The notes beneath the pieces were generated by a model. The model worked only from the letters and a program-made list of their open reading frames with translations, did not search any database and was not told where the DNA came from. The position numbers and the translations under genes were made by a program. Below are positions 8,815-18,646 of a DNA stretch of 64,000 nucleotides, piece after piece. Each line of letters starts with the position of its first letter. Positions within the stretch are counted from its first letter, which is position 1. The stretch is from Solwaraspora sp. WMMA2065. GTDB taxonomy: Bacteria; Actinomycetota; Actinomycetes; Mycobacteriales; Micromonosporaceae. The DNA is taken from assembly GCF_030345075.1 (NCBI RefSeq), contig NZ_CP128361.1:4402001-4466000 (forward strand), written 5' to 3'.

Positions 8815-10386
8815 TCAGTAGCTGCGGCTCGGCCGCCGGTCAGTGAAGCGCCGGTCACCACCGCCGCGCCGCCGGTCACCACCGGCCCGGTCGGCACCAC
8901 CGCGGCCGGCCCGGTCGGCACCACCACGGGTGCCCCGCTCGCCGTCGCCCCGGAAGCGGTCCGCTCCGTCGGCCCGGGAGCGGTCGCCCCGCCCTCGGAA
9001 GCGATCGGGGCGGTCCGGCCTGAACCGGTCCCCTCGCGGGCGGGACTGCCGGGGCGGCTCCGGCTCGTTCACGATCGGCACGCCGCTCGGCTCCGTCGCT
9101 CCGGTCAGCTCGGACAGTGCGGCGTCGCCGCGGCGTACCCGGGTCTGGGCCGGCTCCACCCCGGCCTTCTCCAGCATGGCCAGGGTGCTGCGCCGCTGCT
9201 TCGGCAGCACCAGGGTGGCGACCGCGCCGGACTCGCCGGCCCGCGCGGTCCGCCCCGCCCGGTGCAGGTAGTCCTTGGGGTCCTTCGGCGGGTCGACGTG
9301 CACCACCAGCGAGACCCCGTCGACGTGAATGCCCCGGGCAGCCACGTCCGTGGCGACCAGGACGTTCGTCCGCCCTTCCTTGAACTCGGCGAGGGTACGG
9401 GTGCGTACCCGCTGGGTCTTGCCGCCGTGCAGGGCACCGGCCCGCACGCCGACCGACGCCAGCTGGTCCACCAGCCGGTCCACCCCCAGCTGGGTCCGGG
9501 CGAACATCATGGTCCGCCCGGAACGGGCGGCGATCGAGGCGGCCACGGCGAACTTGTCACTCGGCGGGATCAGCAGCAGGTGGTGGTCCATCGTGGTCAC
9601 GGCGGCAGTGGCCGGCGCGGTGGAATGGGTGACCGGATCGGTCATGAACCGCTGGACCAGCGTGTCGACGTCATTGTCCAAGGTGGCCGAAAAGAGCAGC
9701 CGCTGGGCGTCCGCCGGAGTCTTGGCCAGCAGCTCGGTGACCTCTGGCAGGAATCCCATGTCGGCCATCTGGTCGGCCTCGTCCAGGACGGTGATCTCGA
9801 TGTCGTCCAGCTGGCAGACGCCGCGCTGGATCAGGTCACCAAGCCGCCCCGGAGTGGCCACGATGATTTCCACACCGCGACGCAACGAATCGATCTGCCG
9901 GTCGTACGGGACGCCGCCGACCGCGGTCTTGAGGAAGACCCCGACCGCCCGGCCCAGCGGGAACAACGCGTCGTTGACCTGCATCGCCAGCTCACGGGTG
10001 GGGACCAGGATCAGGGCCCGGGGCCGCAGTGGGCGGGCCCGGCGGCCGTCGGCGATCCGGGCCAGCAACGGTAGGCCGAACGCGAGGGTCTTACCGGAGC
10101 CGGTCTGGCCCCGGCCGAGCACGTCCCGGCCGGCCAACGCGTCGGGCACGGTGGCGCGCTGGATCTCGAACGGAGTGGTGATGCCCTCCCGGGCGAGTGT
10201 CCGGACGAGTTGCCGGGGCAACCCGAGCGCCGCGAAGTCAGGCTCGTCGGCAACCGGCTCGGCGGCCCTGGCCGCGACGACCGGCTCAGCGGTCTGCCTG
10301 GTCGCCTGCTCCGCAGGCAGGTCAGCGGCTTCGGGCACGGTGTCGAGAACGGAGGGGAACGTGCTGGGATCAGCGAAGGTGGTCAA
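8815..10386 (-). CDS. DEAD-box RNA helicase with Arg/Gly-rich tail
   Basis: The start is TTG at 10386, with GAGAGG just upstream; it gives 523 residues. All motifs are present in order: Q motif 'FEIQRATVPDALAGRD', motif I GQTGSGKT, Ia PTRELA, II 'VLDEADQM' (DEAD), III SAT, IV MMFARTQ, V 'VATDVAARGIHVDG' and VI 'HRAGRTARAG'. It should unwind RNA duplexes, for example in ribosome assembly or mRNA turnover. The last ~90 residues are very rich in Arg, Gly and Asp, a disordered RNA-binding tail common in actinobacterial helicases. About 75 residues of low complexity precede the Q motif. Confidence 0.93.
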   Translation of the reverse strand: MTTFADPSTFPSVLDTVPEAADLPAEQATRQTAEPVVAARAAEPVADEPDFAALGLPRQLVRTLAREGITTPFEIQRATVPDALAGRDVLGRGQTGSGKTLAFGLPLLARIADGRRARPLRPRALILVPTRELAMQVNDALFPLGRAVGVFLKTAVGGVPYDRQIDSLRRGVEIIVATPGRLGDLIQRGVCQLDDIEITVLDEADQMADMGFLPEVTELLAKTPADAQRLLFSATLDNDVDTLVQRFMTDPVTHSTAPATAAVTTMDHHLLLIPPSDKFAVAASIAARSGRTMMFARTQLGVDRLVDQLASVGVRAGALHGGKTQRVRTRTLAEFKEGRTNVLVATDVAARGIHVDGVSLVVHVDPPKDPKDYLHRAGRTARAGESGAVATLVLPKQRRSTLAMLEKAGVEPAQTRVRRGDAALSELTGATEPSGVPIVNEPEPPRQSRPRGDRFRPDRPDRFRGRGDRSRADGADRFRGDGERGTRGGADRAGRGGADRAGGDRRRGGGDRRFTDRRPSRSY

Positions 10387-10580
10387 GAAAACCTCTCAGA
10401 GCGGGGCGGATCTTCGCGAATGGCCCGTTCCGGTGTGCACCGTTGAATCGCCCGCAAGATCGCCCATGAGCACGCGGTAGCGCGCCGGGTTGATGATCGA
10501 GTGACAAGTGTACGGGTTTGCCGCGCTGCTGCCACCTGACCCGTCCGACCGTGGGCCCGCTCACCTCCGCCGATCCGGCG

Positions 10581-11966
10581 TCAACCGCCCAGCAGCCCGT
10601 CGAAGATGTCGGCGAAGGTGTTACCTACGGCGAACACCGCGACGATGCCGATCACCACCATCACGGCCAGGCCAACCACCATGACCAGCACCACCTTGGT
10701 CGTACTGCGGTCCTCCCGCTCAGGCAGGTCAGCCCAGCCCTGGGCCAGGATGTGGCCGGTCAGCGAGCCGGAGTTTTCCACGGCGGGGTTGAACACCACG
10801 CCGCCGGGTGCGCCGGACATGCCGCCGGGTGCCCCCATCGGCAGACCCATGGTCGGATCGGCCGCTGGCCGGCTGGTCGGGCCGGGTCCGGGCGTGTCGC
10901 TGTCGGGCCGGCGGGCCCCGTACACCCGCCCGGCCGCCGGGGTGGGGGTGCTGCGTGCCCATTGCCCGTCGGCCGGCGAAGGCTCCGGCAGCACGACAGG
11001 CTCCGGCGGCTGATGCCAGGGCGTCGGTGGTGACTCGCGCCACGGCGTCGGTGGAACTGCCGGTGGGATCGTGTAGCCCCCGGCCGCCTGGGTCATCTGG
11101 TACGCAGTCCCGGCTGGCGGTGGGAACGGCGGCGGCGGAGTCGGGCCCGGTGGGTTCGGACCCGGGCCCGGCGGGTACGGGCCTGGCACCGGAGCGGGTG
11201 AGGTCGGCCGTGGCGGCAACGGCGGAGCCGGGGCCGGGGCGGGTTCCGGCTCGGGTGAGTTCGGCCCGGACGGCGGTTCCGCAGGCGCGGGCGGCTGTAC
11301 CGGGTCGGGGGGTAGGGCCGGATCGCTGGGCGAGGGCTCCTCGGTACGACGCGCACCGTAGACCCGGGTCCCGCCGGTCGGCACCCGGAGCGCCCCGACG
11401 TCGCTGGCGGAGACCTGTTGCGCTCCGGCCACCGTGGCGCGGGCACGGGCCGATGCAGCCTCTTCGCTGGCCGCCGGAGGCGACGACGCCGCGGCGGGTG
11501 GCTCGGTCGCGGCGGGTGCGGACGCCGACGCGACATGGTCGGCGGGTGGCTCGGTCGCGGCGGGTGCGGACGCCGACGCGACATGGTCGGCCGGTAGTTG
11601 GTCGGCCGGTGGCCGATTAGTCGCGCCCGGCGGCTGCCAGGGCGAGGCAAACGCCGACCATGCGGACGCCGGCGACGCGGGAGCCGGCGAAGTCGGAGCC
11701 GACGGTCCGGCCGCCGGCGAAGTCGGAGCCGACGGCTCGGCCGGCGACGACGTACCAGGCACGACCGGGACGTCGGCACTGGAGCCGGTGCCGACCGGCG
11801 ACGCCCACAGCGCCCCGTCCGGCGGCGGTGGCGGTGGACTGAACGGAGCCGGCAACTCCTCTGCCGGTGGCGGCGCCGATCCTGACCGGTCGACCTGGTC
11901 GGGCACCCGCCGCTGACCACCGTCGACCTGGTCCACCGACGACCAGGGCCGAGCTTCGTCCATCAC
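10581..11966 (-). CDS. Proline-rich protein with single C-terminal membrane anchor
   Basis: 461 residues. About the first 400 are low-complexity Pro/Ala/Ser/Gly. A single hydrophobic helix, 'VVLVMVVGLAVMVVIGIVAV', lies close to the C-terminus and is followed by about 18 residues. There is no signal peptide, so it is probably tail-anchored with the Pro-rich part in the cytoplasm. A 'VYGARR' motif occurs twice. A 16-residue unit is tandemly duplicated. I recognise no function. The NlpC/P60 gene lies upstream on the same strand, 160 bp away. Confidence 0.6.
   Translation of the reverse strand: MMDEARPWSSVDQVDGGQRRVPDQVDRSGSAPPPAEELPAPFSPPPPPPDGALWASPVGTGSSADVPVVPGTSSPAEPSAPTSPAAGPSAPTSPAPASPASAWSAFASPWQPPGATNRPPADQLPADHVASASAPAATEPPADHVASASAPAATEPPAAASSPPAASEEAASARARATVAGAQQVSASDVGALRVPTGGTRVYGARRTEEPSPSDPALPPDPVQPPAPAEPPSGPNSPEPEPAPAPAPPLPPRPTSPAPVPGPYPPGPGPNPPGPTPPPPFPPPAGTAYQMTQAAGGYTIPPAVPPTPWRESPPTPWHQPPEPVVLPEPSPADGQWARSTPTPAAGRVYGARRPDSDTPGPGPTSRPAADPTMGLPMGAPGGMSGAPGGVVFNPAVENSGSLTGHILAQGWADLPEREDRSTTKVVLVMVVGLAVMVVIGIVAVFAVGNTFADIFDGLLGG
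11493..11588. repeat. Two tandem copies of a 48-bp unit
   Basis: A 48-bp unit occurs twice in direct succession inside the proline-rich protein gene. It encodes the 16-residue block PPADHVASASAPAATE twice, so the reading frame is kept. It looks like a recent slippage or unequal-crossover duplication. Confidence 0.75.
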
Positions 11967-12125
11967 TGCCTCCCGTGCCAGCTCACCGGAACACCTCCGG
12001 CCGGTGAGGGGTCCGCCGGTTTACCGTGCCATACCGATGCACCTCGGCACAGCCGGAGTATCGGCGTACCGACCGTGGCCGTCTGTCCGGTCCTGGGCGC
12101 AACGGCCCGACCGGAGGACGTACGG

Positions 12126-13742
12126 TCAGCCTTCCAGCGGGCCTGCGCTCGGCGTGCCGGCCGACGTCGCCGACGCGCTCGGGCCGGCCGACGCGGAACT
12201 CGACCCGCTCGGGGTACTGGTCGGCGTCCCGGAGCCACTCGCGTCCGGATCCGGCGTCCCGGAGCCGGGGTCGGTCGGCGATGGACTCGGATCACTCGGC
12301 GTCGGCATCGGACCGGGCGTGGACGGGCTGGTCGACGGCGACGGGTCAGGGGACGGCGAATCCGACGGGTCAGGGGACGGCGAATCCGACGGGTCAGGGG
12401 ACGGCGAGTCGGACGGATCGGGCGACGGCGAATCCGTGGGGTCCGGTGTCGGGTCCGGTGACGGGGTGGGCGTCGGAGTCGGGGTGGGCGTCGGAGTCGG
12501 GGTGGGCGTCGGAGTCGGTGCGACCTCGCGGATCACCCGGGTCGCCGCGTAGAACCGGGACCACCAGACGGTGGAGACCTTGACCACGTCTCCGGTGGTC
12601 GGCGCGTGCACCATCTTGCCGTTGCCGACGTACATCCCGACGTGGTGCACCGTCGTCCAGCTGGAGCCGGAGGCGAAGAAGATCAGGTCGCCGGGGAGCA
12701 GCGCCGACCGGTCCACCTTGTTGTGCCGGGTCGCGTAGTACTGGTCCTTGGCGACCCGGGGCAAGCTGAAGTAGTCGGCACCGGGCGACCGGTACGCCGC
12801 CCACATCAGGCCGGAACAGTCGTAGCGATGCGGCCCTTCGGCCCCCCACAGGTACGGCTTGCCGAGCTGCTTGAGGGCGAACTCCAGGGCGGCGACGGCA
12901 CGGGGATGGGCGGCGGCACCGTCGATCCCGTCGATGCCCTGCCCGATTTCCTGCTCGGCGGCCTCCCGCTGGCGTTCGATCGCCACCAGCTGCTCGGTGT
13001 TCTGCTCCTTCAAGGCGAGCAGCGCGGTCTCCCGCTGCTTGAACGTGCCCTCAGTGCTACCGAACTCGCTGCGCAGCGCGTCGACCAGGGCCAGCGCCGC
13101 CGTGTAGGTCTGATACGCCTCCTGCTCGGCGGCTGCGGCGAGCGAGACGTCCCGGTTGGCGGCGTCGGTGCCGACGCCGGGCTGCTGGCCCCGCTGCAGT
13201 CGGGACAGGGCGCCGAGGCCGTGCAGGTCACCGCGGTACTCGCCGGGCGGCATCGCGGCGGCGTCCTTCAGCGCGTACGACGCCGCGCTGTCCGCGTCCC
13301 GCTGCGCCTCGATCAGTGCGGTCCGCGCCTCGCGCAGCGACTGCTCGGCGGCGGCCAGCGCGGTCTCCGCCGCGGTCTGCTCCTGTTCGAGCTCGAGCAT
13401 CTGCTGACCGAGCAGCGCGACCTCGGTCTCACCGGCGTAGATCTGCGCGGCGAGCGGGCCCTCCACCGGGGTGGGGGTGATGGCCGGCGCGTCGGTCGTC
13501 GGTCCGGTGCCGGGCAACTGCAGGCCGCCGGCGGGCACCGGCCGGCTGCCGGTGTCCGGCACGGTCACCGGCTGGGCGTACACCGGGGAGGCGAGGGCGA
13601 CTGCGGTGACGGCACCGAGCAGGCCGGCCCACAGGGCCGGGCTCAGCCGGACCGGAACGGCGCCGACCATCACGAACCGGCGTTGCCGCCGTGCTCCGCC
13701 GTGCCGCTGGCCCACTGCCGCGCCCCTGCTTCTTCGTGCCAT
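12126..13742 (-). CDS. Secreted NlpC/P60 peptidoglycan hydrolase with coiled coil and repeat tail
   Basis: The ATG at 13742 gives 538 residues and begins with a basic stretch and a hydrophobic signal segment ending near 'ALASPVYAQP'. Then comes a coiled coil of about 140 residues rich in Glu, Gln and Ala. The catalytic NlpC/P60 domain follows, with the Cys in 'YDCSGLMWAAY' and the His in 'VHHVGMYVGNGKMVHAP'. This is the layout of RipA-like gamma-D-Glu-mDAP endopeptidases that cleave peptidoglycan stems. The C-terminal ~120 residues are Pro-Thr repeats and then SPDPSD repeats, probably a flexible wall-spanning linker. It is divergent from mqnE. Confidence 0.88.
   Translation of the reverse strand: MARRSRGAAVGQRHGGARRQRRFVMVGAVPVRLSPALWAGLLGAVTAVALASPVYAQPVTVPDTGSRPVPAGGLQLPGTGPTTDAPAITPTPVEGPLAAQIYAGETEVALLGQQMLELEQEQTAAETALAAAEQSLREARTALIEAQRDADSAASYALKDAAAMPPGEYRGDLHGLGALSRLQRGQQPGVGTDAANRDVSLAAAAEQEAYQTYTAALALVDALRSEFGSTEGTFKQRETALLALKEQNTEQLVAIERQREAAEQEIGQGIDGIDGAAAHPRAVAALEFALKQLGKPYLWGAEGPHRYDCSGLMWAAYRSPGADYFSLPRVAKDQYYATRHNKVDRSALLPGDLIFFASGSSWTTVHHVGMYVGNGKMVHAPTTGDVVKVSTVWWSRFYAATRVIREVAPTPTPTPTPTPTPTPTPTPSPDPTPDPTDSPSPDPSDSPSPDPSDSPSPDPSDSPSPDPSPSTSPSTPGPMPTPSDPSPSPTDPGSGTPDPDASGSGTPTSTPSGSSSASAGPSASATSAGTPSAGPLEG
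12346..12520. repeat. Two in-frame tandem repeat tracts encoding PT and SPDPSD
   Basis: From about 12346 to 12430 a 24-bp unit (encoding DSPSPDPS) occurs about three and a half times. From about 12461 to 12520 an 18-bp unit (GTGGGCGTCGGAGTCGGG) repeats about three times. Both lie in the tail of the NlpC/P60 gene. Unit lengths are multiples of three, so copy-number change alters tail length but not the frame. Confidence 0.7.
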
Positions 13743-14028
13743 GCCCGCTCGCTCCCCGTACGGCGCATTTTGTCCGGTGCCGATGCGCCGGAACCGAGTC
13801 GCGCCGCCTGGTGTCGCCTGTCCCACATCGGTCTTACCGCACGGGGCTGCTGATGTCGATGATTCGTGAGGTAACGAGAAGCTGAGAGGTTGGCGACCCG
13901 GGCATGACGCAGGTCGCTGTGCCGCCGGGCGAGGAGCCGACCGGCGGTCCCGGGACGTACGCTCGAACGCGGATCACGGCTGATGGTCGTCGACGGCGGG
14001 TCGTCGGCGTGGCCGGCCGGGAAGGGGC
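13743..14028. other. Divergent intergenic region between NlpC/P60 and mqnE
   Basis: 286 bp without a convincing gene. It should carry promoters for the divergent wall hydrolase and mqnE. I could not place -10/-35 boxes with any certainty. Confidence 0.4.
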
Positions 14029-15207
14029 GTGGCGGACGTGGACGCTGGTCGCAAGCGTGAGCTCGAAGAGAAGGTGTACGCCGGGGAGCGGCTGGACCAC
14101 ACCGACGGGGTGGACCTGTACGCCAGCGACGACCTGGCCTGGCTGGGCCGGCTGGCGCATCATCGGCGGACCGAGCTCAACGGCGACCGGGTGATGTTCA
14201 ACGTCAACCGGCATCTCAACCTGACCAACGTGTGCAGTGCCTCCTGCGCGTACTGCTCGTTCCAGCGCAAGCCGGGCGAGAAGGACGCGTACACGATGCG
14301 CATCGACGAGGCCGTCCGTAAGGCCAAGGAGATGGAGGACGAGCAGCTCACCGAGCTGCACATCGTCAACGGCCTGCACCCGACCCTGCCCTGGCGGTAC
14401 TACCCGAAGGTGCTGCGCGAGCTCAAGGCGGCGCTGCCGAACGTCAAGCTCAAGGCGTTCACCGCGACCGAGGTGCAGTGGTTCGAGAAGATCAGCGGGC
14501 TGCCGGCGGACGAAATCCTCGACGAGCTGATGGACGCCGGCCTGGAGTCGCTGACCGGTGGCGGCGCGGAGATCTTCGACTGGGAGGTCCGCCAGCACAT
14601 CGTCGACCACGCCTGTCACTGGGAGGACTGGTCACGGATTCACCGGCTGGCGCACAGCAAGGGGCTGCGGACGCCATCGACGATGCTCTACGGCCACATC
14701 GAGGAGCCCCGGCACCGGGTGGACCACGTGCTGCGGCTGCGCGAGTTACAGGACGAGACCGGCGGTTTCACCGTCTTCATCCCGCTGCGCTACCAGCACG
14801 ACTTCGTCGACTCGGCGGACGGCAAGATCCGAAACCGGATCCAGGAGCGCACCACGATGGCGGCACCGGCCGAGTCGTTGAAGACCTTCGCGGTGTCCCG
14901 GCTGCTGTTCGACAACGTGCCGCACGTCAAGTGTTTCTGGGTGATGCACGGGCTGTCCGTGGCGCAGTTGTCGCTCAACTTCGGCGTCGACGACCTGGAC
15001 GGGTCGGTGGTCGAGTACAAGATCACCCACGACGCGGACTCCTACGGCACGCCGAACACCATGCACCGAGAGGACCTGCTGCACCTGATCTGGGACGCCG
15101 GCTTCCAGCCGGTCGAGCGGGACACCCGCTACCAGGTGGTACGCGAGTACGACCGGCCGCCGGCGCTGGCCGACCGGCGGGCCGAGCCGCAGCAGATCTG
15201 GGCCTGA
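14029..15207 (+). CDS. mqnE: Aminofutalosine synthase (radical SAM)
   Basis: GTG at 14029, 392 residues. The radical-SAM cluster motif is C-x3-C-x2-C in 'TNVCSASCAYCSFQRKPGEK'. 'HIVNGLHPTLPWRYY' and 'SLTGGGAEIFDWEVRQ' are hallmarks of MqnE. The enzyme joins SAM-derived adenosyl radical to 3-(1-carboxyvinyloxy)benzoate, giving aminofutalosine and CO2, the first committed part of the futalosine route to menaquinone. UbiD/UbiA/UbiX genes 8-12 kb upstream complete a locus similar to that of streptomycetes, here interrupted by unrelated genes. mqnA, B, C and D are not in the window. Confidence 0.95.
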   Translation: MADVDAGRKRELEEKVYAGERLDHTDGVDLYASDDLAWLGRLAHHRRTELNGDRVMFNVNRHLNLTNVCSASCAYCSFQRKPGEKDAYTMRIDEAVRKAKEMEDEQLTELHIVNGLHPTLPWRYYPKVLRELKAALPNVKLKAFTATEVQWFEKISGLPADEILDELMDAGLESLTGGGAEIFDWEVRQHIVDHACHWEDWSRIHRLAHSKGLRTPSTMLYGHIEEPRHRVDHVLRLRELQDETGGFTVFIPLRYQHDFVDSADGKIRNRIQERTTMAAPAESLKTFAVSRLLFDNVPHVKCFWVMHGLSVAQLSLNFGVDDLDGSVVEYKITHDADSYGTPNTMHREDLLHLIWDAGFQPVERDTRYQVVREYDRPPALADRRAEPQQIWA

Positions 15208-15326
15208 GCGAGGCCGCCGCAGATCTGGGCCTTGGCGAGCCGGAACGGCAACGCCTTCGAGCGGCCCGGACCGGCCTGATCCGGCCGGCAGGTGTCGACC
15301 CGCCCTGGCGTGGGTAGGACGCTGCG

Positions 15327-16547
15327 GTGAGTCAGCCGCGCGGCATGCTGTCCCGCCTCCGTGGCGTGTGGGGCAGTTTCTGGGCGGTACCGGCGGCGTT
15401 CGCGACCGGCGCGGTGCTCGGCGCGATCCTGCTCACCGCCCTGGACCTGCGGCTGCGACTGCCACTGGACGGCTTCCTGCCGAGCGGGCCGGCCGGCGCG
15501 AGATCGCTGCTGTCGTCGGTGATCACCGCGATGATCTCGTTCACCGCGCTGGTCTTCTCCATCACGGTGGTCGCGGTGCAGCTGGCTTCCAGCCAGTACT
15601 CACCCCGGGTGCTACGGACGTTCCTGCGCGACCGGGTCACCCAGGCCACCCTGGGCACGTTCGTCGCGACGTTCCTGTTCGCGATGGTGGTCCTCGCCGC
15701 GCTACCGGGCCGGGCCGAGGCCCGGCTGCCGGCGCTGTCGCTGGCCGTGTCGATGGCCCTGGTGCTGGGCAGCACCGGGATGTTCATCTACTACCTGCAC
15801 CACATGACCGCGCTGATGCGGGTCTCGCACATGATCGCGACGATCGGGGTGCAGAGCAGGCGCAGCATCGACCGGTGGGCGGCCCGGCCGACCGATCCGA
15901 CCGGTTCCCCGGACGGCCCGATCGTCGACGTGCTGGCCGCACCGGCCACCGGGGTGGTCGTCGCGGTCGACGTCAATCTGCTGGCGCGGCTCGCCCGCCG
16001 GTACGGCTGCGCTCTCACGGTCGAGCGGATCCCGGGCGAGTTCGTGGTGGCCGGCATGCCACTGGTCGCCGTGCACGCCGTCGGTGACGCCCCGCCGGGC
16101 CCGGTTGACGCGACGCTGGCCGGGCAGGCCGTCGAGGTCGGCGTCGAACGGGTACCCGGCCAGGACGTCGGCTTCGGGCTACGGCAGCTCGCCGACATCG
16201 CCGAACGGGCGCTCTCGCCCGGCATCAACGACGCCACCACCGCCGTCCGCGCCCTGCAGGAGGCGCACGACCTGCTACGCCGACTGGCCGACCGGCCGGA
16301 CCGACCGCGGATCGTCCAGGACGACGACGGGACGGTCCGGGTCCACGTCCGCCGGCAGTCGTTCGCCAGCCACCTCGCCACCTCGATCACCGACGTCCGG
16401 CGGGCCGCCACTGACCAGCCGAGGGTCATCGAGCTGATCGACAGCATTCTCGCCGACCTGACCACGGCGGTCCGGCCCGAGCACCGGCCGGACATCCAAC
16501 GGTGCCAGGCGGCCTCACCGGTCGCCGACACCACGGGACATCGCTGA
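15327..16547 (+). CDS. DUF2254 family membrane protein
   Basis: GTG at 15327, 406 residues. About four membrane helices fill the first 180 residues, including 'SVITAMISFTALVFSITVVA' followed by QLASSQYSPR, the signature stretch of DUF2254. The cytoplasmic C-terminal half has 'LADIAERALSPGINDATTA', also characteristic. The function of the family is not known. The 3' end overlaps the convergent antiporter gene by 33 bp. Confidence 0.85.
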   Translation: MSQPRGMLSRLRGVWGSFWAVPAAFATGAVLGAILLTALDLRLRLPLDGFLPSGPAGARSLLSSVITAMISFTALVFSITVVAVQLASSQYSPRVLRTFLRDRVTQATLGTFVATFLFAMVVLAALPGRAEARLPALSLAVSMALVLGSTGMFIYYLHHMTALMRVSHMIATIGVQSRRSIDRWAARPTDPTGSPDGPIVDVLAAPATGVVVAVDVNLLARLARRYGCALTVERIPGEFVVAGMPLVAVHAVGDAPPGPVDATLAGQAVEVGVERVPGQDVGFGLRQLADIAERALSPGINDATTAVRALQEAHDLLRRLADRPDRPRIVQDDDGTVRVHVRRQSFASHLATSITDVRRAATDQPRVIELIDSILADLTTAVRPEHRPDIQRCQAASPVADTTGHR

Positions 16548-17729
16548 GTACCAGCGGCGACCGGCGGTGGCGGTCACCCCGTGCGCCAGGGTGCTGGCCG
16601 CGATCACCAGCGTCCCGGCCGCCCACAGCCGGGAATCCGTCGCCCCCTCGGCGTAGCTGTACGTCAGGTAGAACAGGGCGGACACGCCGATCGGGCCGAA
16701 CCAGCCGAGAAACACGGTGTCCCGCCACGACATGCCCAGCGCCGGCCGCAGGGCCAGCACCACCGGCAGCCGGCGCAGCAGTAGCACGGCCACCGGGAAC
16801 GCCACGACGGGCCAGCCGAGCTCCAGCCACTGCCGCCACGGGACCACCAGACCCAGCAGGAAGAACACCGGCAGGACGAGATACCGGGTGAGCGCGTCGT
16901 CGAGTTGCTGCTCGGACGCCCGGGACCGGCGGCCGATCATCCGGTTGTAGGCCAGGCCGGTGACGAACACGGCGAGGATCGCGTCGGTACCGGCGACCCG
17001 GGCGACGCCCAGGGCGGCCACGCCGAGAACCACGGCGAAGACCAGCAGCGAGCCCTGGTCGACCTGCTCCCGCGCCTCGGCGGCCCGTACCGCCCAACCG
17101 GCCAGGTAGCCGACCGCCCCGCCGACCAGAACCGCCCCGCCGACGCCCCAGGCCGCCTCGACCGCCTGCTGGCCGGCCGGCCGGGCGGCGGCTGCGATCA
17201 ACGCCAGCGCGACCAACAGGTACGCGAGCCCGTCGTTGATCCCGGACTCACCGCTGATCACCTGACGCAGCCGGGCCGGCAGTGCCCGTTCGGCTGGTGT
17301 CCCGGACACGACGCTCGACGCCAGCACCGGGTCGGTCGGGGTCAGGCAGACCCCGAGGAGCACCGCCAGGGCGACCGGTAGGCCGAGCAGCAGCCAGGCC
17401 AGACCGGCGCTGACCACCGCCATCCCGACCATGCCCAGGGTCAGCAGCACCCCGACCGGGCGGGCCACCATCAGATATCCGGTGGCGGGAAACCGCAGCG
17501 CCACCGCCATCAGCGACACGGCCAGCAGAATCCGGCTGGCCTCCCGGAGCAGGCCGGTGGTGTCGTGGTCGGACGGATCGATCAGCCCGGACACCGGGCC
17601 GACCAGGATGCCGAGCAGCAACGCGAGCAGCGGTTCGCTGACCGGCGCGCGGCGGATGGCGCTCGACCAGAAGGCCAGCAGTACGGCGAGCACGCCGACC
17701 AGCGCGTAGCTCAGGTGCAGCGGGTGCAT
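16515..17729 (-). CDS. Na+/H+ antiporter, CPA1 family
   Basis: 404 residues with about twelve membrane helices. The CPA1 signatures are clear: 'GVCLTPTDPVLASSVVSGTP' with the conserved TDP, and 'RQVISGESGINDGLAYLLVA' with the ND pair involved in cation exchange. It should exchange Na+ or K+ for H+ across the cell membrane. There is no long cytoplasmic C-terminal tail. The ATG at 17729 matches the first helix. Confidence 0.88.
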   Translation of the reverse strand: MHPLHLSYALVGVLAVLLAFWSSAIRRAPVSEPLLALLLGILVGPVSGLIDPSDHDTTGLLREASRILLAVSLMAVALRFPATGYLMVARPVGVLLTLGMVGMAVVSAGLAWLLLGLPVALAVLLGVCLTPTDPVLASSVVSGTPAERALPARLRQVISGESGINDGLAYLLVALALIAAAARPAGQQAVEAAWGVGGAVLVGGAVGYLAGWAVRAAEAREQVDQGSLLVFAVVLGVAALGVARVAGTDAILAVFVTGLAYNRMIGRRSRASEQQLDDALTRYLVLPVFFLLGLVVPWRQWLELGWPVVAFPVAVLLLRRLPVVLALRPALGMSWRDTVFLGWFGPIGVSALFYLTYSYAEGATDSRLWAAGTLVIAASTLAHGVTATAGRRWYSAMSRGVGDR

Positions 17730-17893
17730 CCGGACACCTCCACCGCAGCGGCCAGCGGTTCATACCTGGCAGCGCCGACCCTCGGTGCCCCGTGCCATCG
17801 GGGGTCGGCAGTCACCTGGGCCGGTTATCCGGATGCCGGCTTGGCAAACCTGGTCCGGGTGCGGCACAAGCTCAGGCGTACCCTCATGGGGTC

Positions 17894-18313
17894 ATGACGG
17901 AATCGAAGAGCGACAGTCTCCCGCGCCGGGACGCCGCAGGTCGGGTCGCCGCGTTGCCGGATCTGCTCGGCGTGGTCGGCGCCGGACTGGTGATCGGACT
18001 GGTCGTGCTGCTGCTGTTCGACGGCGTGTTCACGCTGATCGGCGACGGCCGACTCGGCCAGTCGAACGGCTGGCTGGCGGTGATCCTGCCGGCGTGGCTG
18101 TTCGCCGACGACTTCCGGGCCTGGGCCGGCGGCTCCGCCCGGTTCGTCGCCGCTGCCGTCGCGACCGGGGTCGGGGTCACGTCCGGGCTGCTCGCCGCCG
18201 GGATAGCGGCCGAGCTGCCGGCGACGGCCGGCGGCGCAATCGGGGCGGCGGTCTTCGCCCTGGTGTACGCGGCGGTCTGGTTCCATGGCGTCCGGTGGCT
18301 GGACGGCCGGTGA
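17894..18313 (+). CDS. Small multi-pass membrane protein
   Basis: 139 residues from the ATG at 17894. About 20 charged residues precede three or four hydrophobic helices: GLVIGLVVLLLFDGVFTLIG, a second near 'WLAVILPAWLFADDFRAW', and two more toward the end. An extended open frame upstream exists, but the ATG begins a normal membrane-protein N-terminus. I do not recognise the family. The DUF4229 gene follows after 8 bp, so the two are likely an operon. Confidence 0.7.
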   Translation: MTESKSDSLPRRDAAGRVAALPDLLGVVGAGLVIGLVVLLLFDGVFTLIGDGRLGQSNGWLAVILPAWLFADDFRAWAGGSARFVAAAVATGVGVTSGLLAAGIAAELPATAGGAIGAAVFALVYAAVWFHGVRWLDGR

Positions 18314-18321
18314 GGAGAGGC

Positions 18322-18624
18322 ATGAGCCCTGCGGTGAAGTACACGCTCGGCCGGATCGGGCTGTTCGTGGTCGTCGTGCTGGCCCTCTGGCCGATCGACA
18401 TCAACATTTTTCTGAAACTTATGATCGCGGTCATTTTCTCGGCCGCGCTGTCCTGGTTTCTGATGCGCGGCTGGCGGGACGAGATGGCGCAGCAGATCGC
18501 CGAGTCCGCCGAGCGCCGCCGGTCCGAGAAGGAACGGTTGCGGTCCGCGCTGGCCGGCGAGGACCAGACCGACGGTACGGCCGGCAGGTCCGGTACGGCC
18601 GGCAGGTCCCAGGAGGATTCCTAG
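18322..18624 (+). CDS. DUF4229 family membrane protein
   Basis: 100 residues with a strong ribosome-binding site (GAGGAGAGG) before the ATG. Two adjacent helices ('IGLFVVVVLALWPI' and 'LMIAVIFSAALSWFLM') are followed by a charged helix 'EMAQQIAESAERRRSEKERL' and a disordered tail. This matches DUF4229, a small actinobacterial membrane protein family of unknown role, in some genomes found beside mqn genes. The tail contains a 15-bp direct duplication (encoding GTAGRS twice). Confidence 0.75.
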   Translation: MSPAVKYTLGRIGLFVVVVLALWPIDINIFLKLMIAVIFSAALSWFLMRGWRDEMAQQIAESAERRRSEKERLRSALAGEDQTDGTAGRSGTAGRSQEDS

Positions 18625-18646
18625 CATTCGCCCCGGCCCGGTGACC